In this document: in pieces, positions 5,990 through 7,003 of the stretch | How the letters are laid out: each line of letters begins with the position of its first letter | How positions within the stretch are numbered: the first letter of the stretch is position 1 | The notes under the pieces: generated by a model | The model's database searches: none | What the model was told of the DNA's origin: nothing | What the model saw: the letters and a program-made list of their open reading frames with translations, nothing else | Program-made: the position numbers and the translations under genes | DNA from: Acidobacteriota bacterium | GTDB taxonomy: Bacteria; Acidobacteriota; Blastocatellia; Pyrinomonadales; Pyrinomonadaceae | Assembly (NCBI GenBank): GCA_020199975.1 | Contig: JAIVJP010000025.1 | Span: 1 to 7,003, forward strand | Direction: 5' to 3' | DNA length: 7,003 bases

Positions 5990-6400
5990 TCAGCCAATAA
6001 TTGTAAGAAAAGTGTATTTATAGTTTTCTGAAATAGTTTCACCGCAAAAACTTCCTATCAAATCTTCTTGATCGATCTGATTCTGCTCACCGCCGAGACT
6101 GTTTCCAGAATCAAATCCTACTAATAGTGGGACCACGCCGAGGTGAGTGGAACGTGTTGCGTCAAACAGACGGCGAACGGTTTGTAGGCGAAATCAAGAA
6201 ATCCAATTTTGTTCGGAATTCATAAGGTGGCAAAGACAACTTTTTTCGAAAACGATCGATTGTAGTGTTGAGATCATCAGGTGCGTGATCATCTATCCTC
6301 TCGCAAGAGAGTTGTTTGCATTCGCGATCAGAGAGCTACGAGTTGTAAATCAGATTAGATTTACATTCGTGCATCATGGACCACCTCAGCGCGAAAAACT
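5990..6400. other. AT-rich non-coding stretch with small hairpins
   Basis: No gene is recognised. A 99-residue plus-strand frame (6147-6446) starts at GTG, lacks a ribosome binding site and resembles nothing. Structural marks are TGATTCTG (6078-6085) with CAGAATCA (6106-6113), CTCTC-GCAA-GAGAG (6298-6311, a GNRA-type tetraloop), GTAAATC (6345-6351) with GATTTAC (6358-6364), and a direct repeat GATCATC (6272-6278 and 6287-6293). Base composition is more AT-rich than the neighbouring genes. Confidence 0.5.
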
Positions 6401-6402
6401 GA

Positions 6403-6430
6403 TTGCAAAAATTTCGTCGATGACTATAAT
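6403..6430 (+). promoter_or_regulatory. Sigma-70-type promoter
   Basis: TTGCAA (6403-6408) and a perfect TATAAT (6425-6430) are separated by 16 bases. A start at about 6437 is expected. It is the best promoter match I see in the window and lies just upstream of the candidate structured RNA. Confidence 0.6.
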
Positions 6431-6434
6431 GCGA

Positions 6435-6660
6435 CTCCCTCGCTGAAAGGGAGCGATTGCCAGAAAAAAAGTTGAAGTCGGCACTTGGTTTGGATGTGTT
6501 GGTGGGTTACTAGCTCTTATAAATATCTCTCGCACAGTCCCCGAAATAAACCTGCTACGTAACAACTGACTCCAAGGTTAGTGATGCGCAACTTCAGTGA
6601 ACTGAAGTTGCGCTGGCAATCTTAGGCGAATCGACCTGGCCCCCCGGGTTTCCTTCGCCA
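6435..6660 (+). ncRNA. Candidate structured RNA (ncRNA or long leader)
   Basis: Just downstream of the promoter the sequence forms CTCCCT/AGGGAG (6435-6453). GATTGCCAG (6455-6463) then pairs perfectly with CTGGCAATC (6613-6621), closing a domain of about 167 bases. Nested inside are CTTGG (6484-6488) with CCAAG (6572-6576), GTTACTAGC (6506-6514) with GCTA-c-GTAAC (6554-6563, one bulge), and a perfect 13-bp hairpin GCGCAACTTCAGT/ACTGAAGTTGCGC (6586-6613) that shares base 6613 with the closing stem. A 3' stem follows: GGCGAA (6625-6630) with TTCGCC (6654-6659), enclosing ACCTGG/CCGGGT. I do not recognise a known family. Size and long irregular hairpin shape recall 6S RNA, but no diagnostic sequence is seen. 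It could also be the 5' leader of the gene at 6788. Confidence 0.42.
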
Positions 6661-6689
6661 ACCAATGACTTCACCGAGATTCGCAGCGA

Positions 6690-6716
6690 CCGATGTGGAC
6701 TCTCCCAGTCCACCGG
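6690..6716 (+). repeat. Hairpin in the leader of the CxxC gene
   Basis: GTGGACT (6695-6701) pairs perfectly with AGTCCAC (6707-6713) around a 5-base loop, extended by CCG/CGG (6690-6692 and 6714-6716) with a 2-base bulge. No T-run follows. It lies 71 bases before the ATG at 6788. Confidence 0.5.
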
Positions 6717-6787
6717 CTGATGGTGACGTGTTCTCCTTCAGCGAAACTAGCAAGCGAGGTGTCCCAGTTTGTTGGTGGAGCGCTGAA

Positions 6788-7003
6788 ATGAAAGCAGAAT
6801 CAGACCGCAGTTTTGAGACGAAAGACTGCCCCCTTTGTAATCAAGCGTTATCGTTGTCTGAGTTTGGGATTTGCCGGGCACGCAAGGACGGGCGAAATCT
6901 TTACTGCAAGAGCTGCATACGCAAGAAAGTAACAGATAGCCGGCAAGCCTTGCGGGAATACAAGGCCGCGCGCCAGCGGTATGTGTCTCAGCAGGCTTTG
7001 GAA
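6788..7003 (+). CDS. Four-cysteine (CxxC...CxxC) zinc-finger-like protein, partial
   Basis: An open frame of 72 codons runs from ATG 6788 to the window edge without a stop. GGTGGAG (6774-6780) lies 7 bases upstream, supporting this start. C14 and C17 (CPLC) with C40 and C43 (CKSC) form a probable zinc knuckle, followed by a basic, helix-prone segment rich in Arg, Lys and Gln (KKVTDSRQALREYKAARQ). I have a general impression of similar CxxC-LSEFG-x-ARKDG-x-YCKSC N-termini in uncharacterised Acidobacteriota-type proteins and at the front of some HNH-nuclease proteins. The C-terminus that would decide this is outside the window. DNA or RNA binding is inference. Confidence 0.75.
   Translation, partial: MKAESDRSFETKDCPLCNQALSLSEFGICRARKDGRNLYCKSCIRKKVTDSRQALREYKAARQRYVSQQALE

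Noticed and set aside
6147..6446. 99-residue plus-strand open frame
   Set aside because: GTG start without a ribosome binding site, no recognisable motif, and it covers hairpins and the TTGCAA/TATAAT promoter.
6435..6660. tmRNA, RNase P RNA, or cobalamin/TPP/SAM riboswitch
   Set aside because: None of the conserved sequence signatures I know for these families is visible in the segment.
6788..7003. IscB/HEARO-type HNH nuclease downstream of a structured RNA
   Set aside because: The N-terminus has a CxxC pair arrangement and lacks the PLMP-type start of IscB; the visible 72 residues give no nuclease motif.

Overview
The window looks like the chromosome of a free-living bacterium with mid-range GC. 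The style of the MsrPQ pair, a DUF3052 protein, a CxxC zinc-finger protein and GCGGGCA-type dispersed repeats suggests an Acidobacteriota-like soil lineage. This placement is inference from gene content and general familiarity; no 16S or other marker gene is present.

Layout: 1-232 holds no gene. The minus strand at 233-2696 (possibly to 2762) carries msrP followed by msrQ, the periplasmic methionine-sulfoxide repair pair. MsrP is the Tat-exported molybdoenzyme and MsrQ its haem-b membrane partner. The two are separated by a 134-bp hairpin-rich repeat element instead of being tightly coupled. The msrQ frame runs without a stop into a class I SAM-dependent methyltransferase. The join lies on a perfect 13-bp tandem duplication. 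Removing one copy in silico restores a stop for MsrQ and an ATGA stop/start overlap with the methyltransferase, so the fusion appears to be a recent frameshifting duplication between two formerly coupled genes.

Between the divergent transcription units (2787-3162) is a perfect 37-bp inverted repeat with a degenerate third copy, which looks like a mobile or dispersed palindromic element. On the plus strand, 3163-5817 holds a probable operon: a DASS-family (SLC13-like) anion/dicarboxylate transporter, an AlkD-like HEAT-repeat DNA glycosylase overlapping it by 28 bp, and a DUF3052 protein.

From 5818 to 6787 there is no convincing gene, but there are many hairpins. The best candidate is a promoter-driven structured RNA at about 6437-6660, closed by a 9-bp long-range pairing. 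It could be a free ncRNA or the leader of the gene that follows. That gene starts at 6788, encodes a four-cysteine (CxxC...CxxC) protein and runs off the window end.

The most interesting points are the duplication-driven MsrQ-methyltransferase fusion and the candidate structured RNA.
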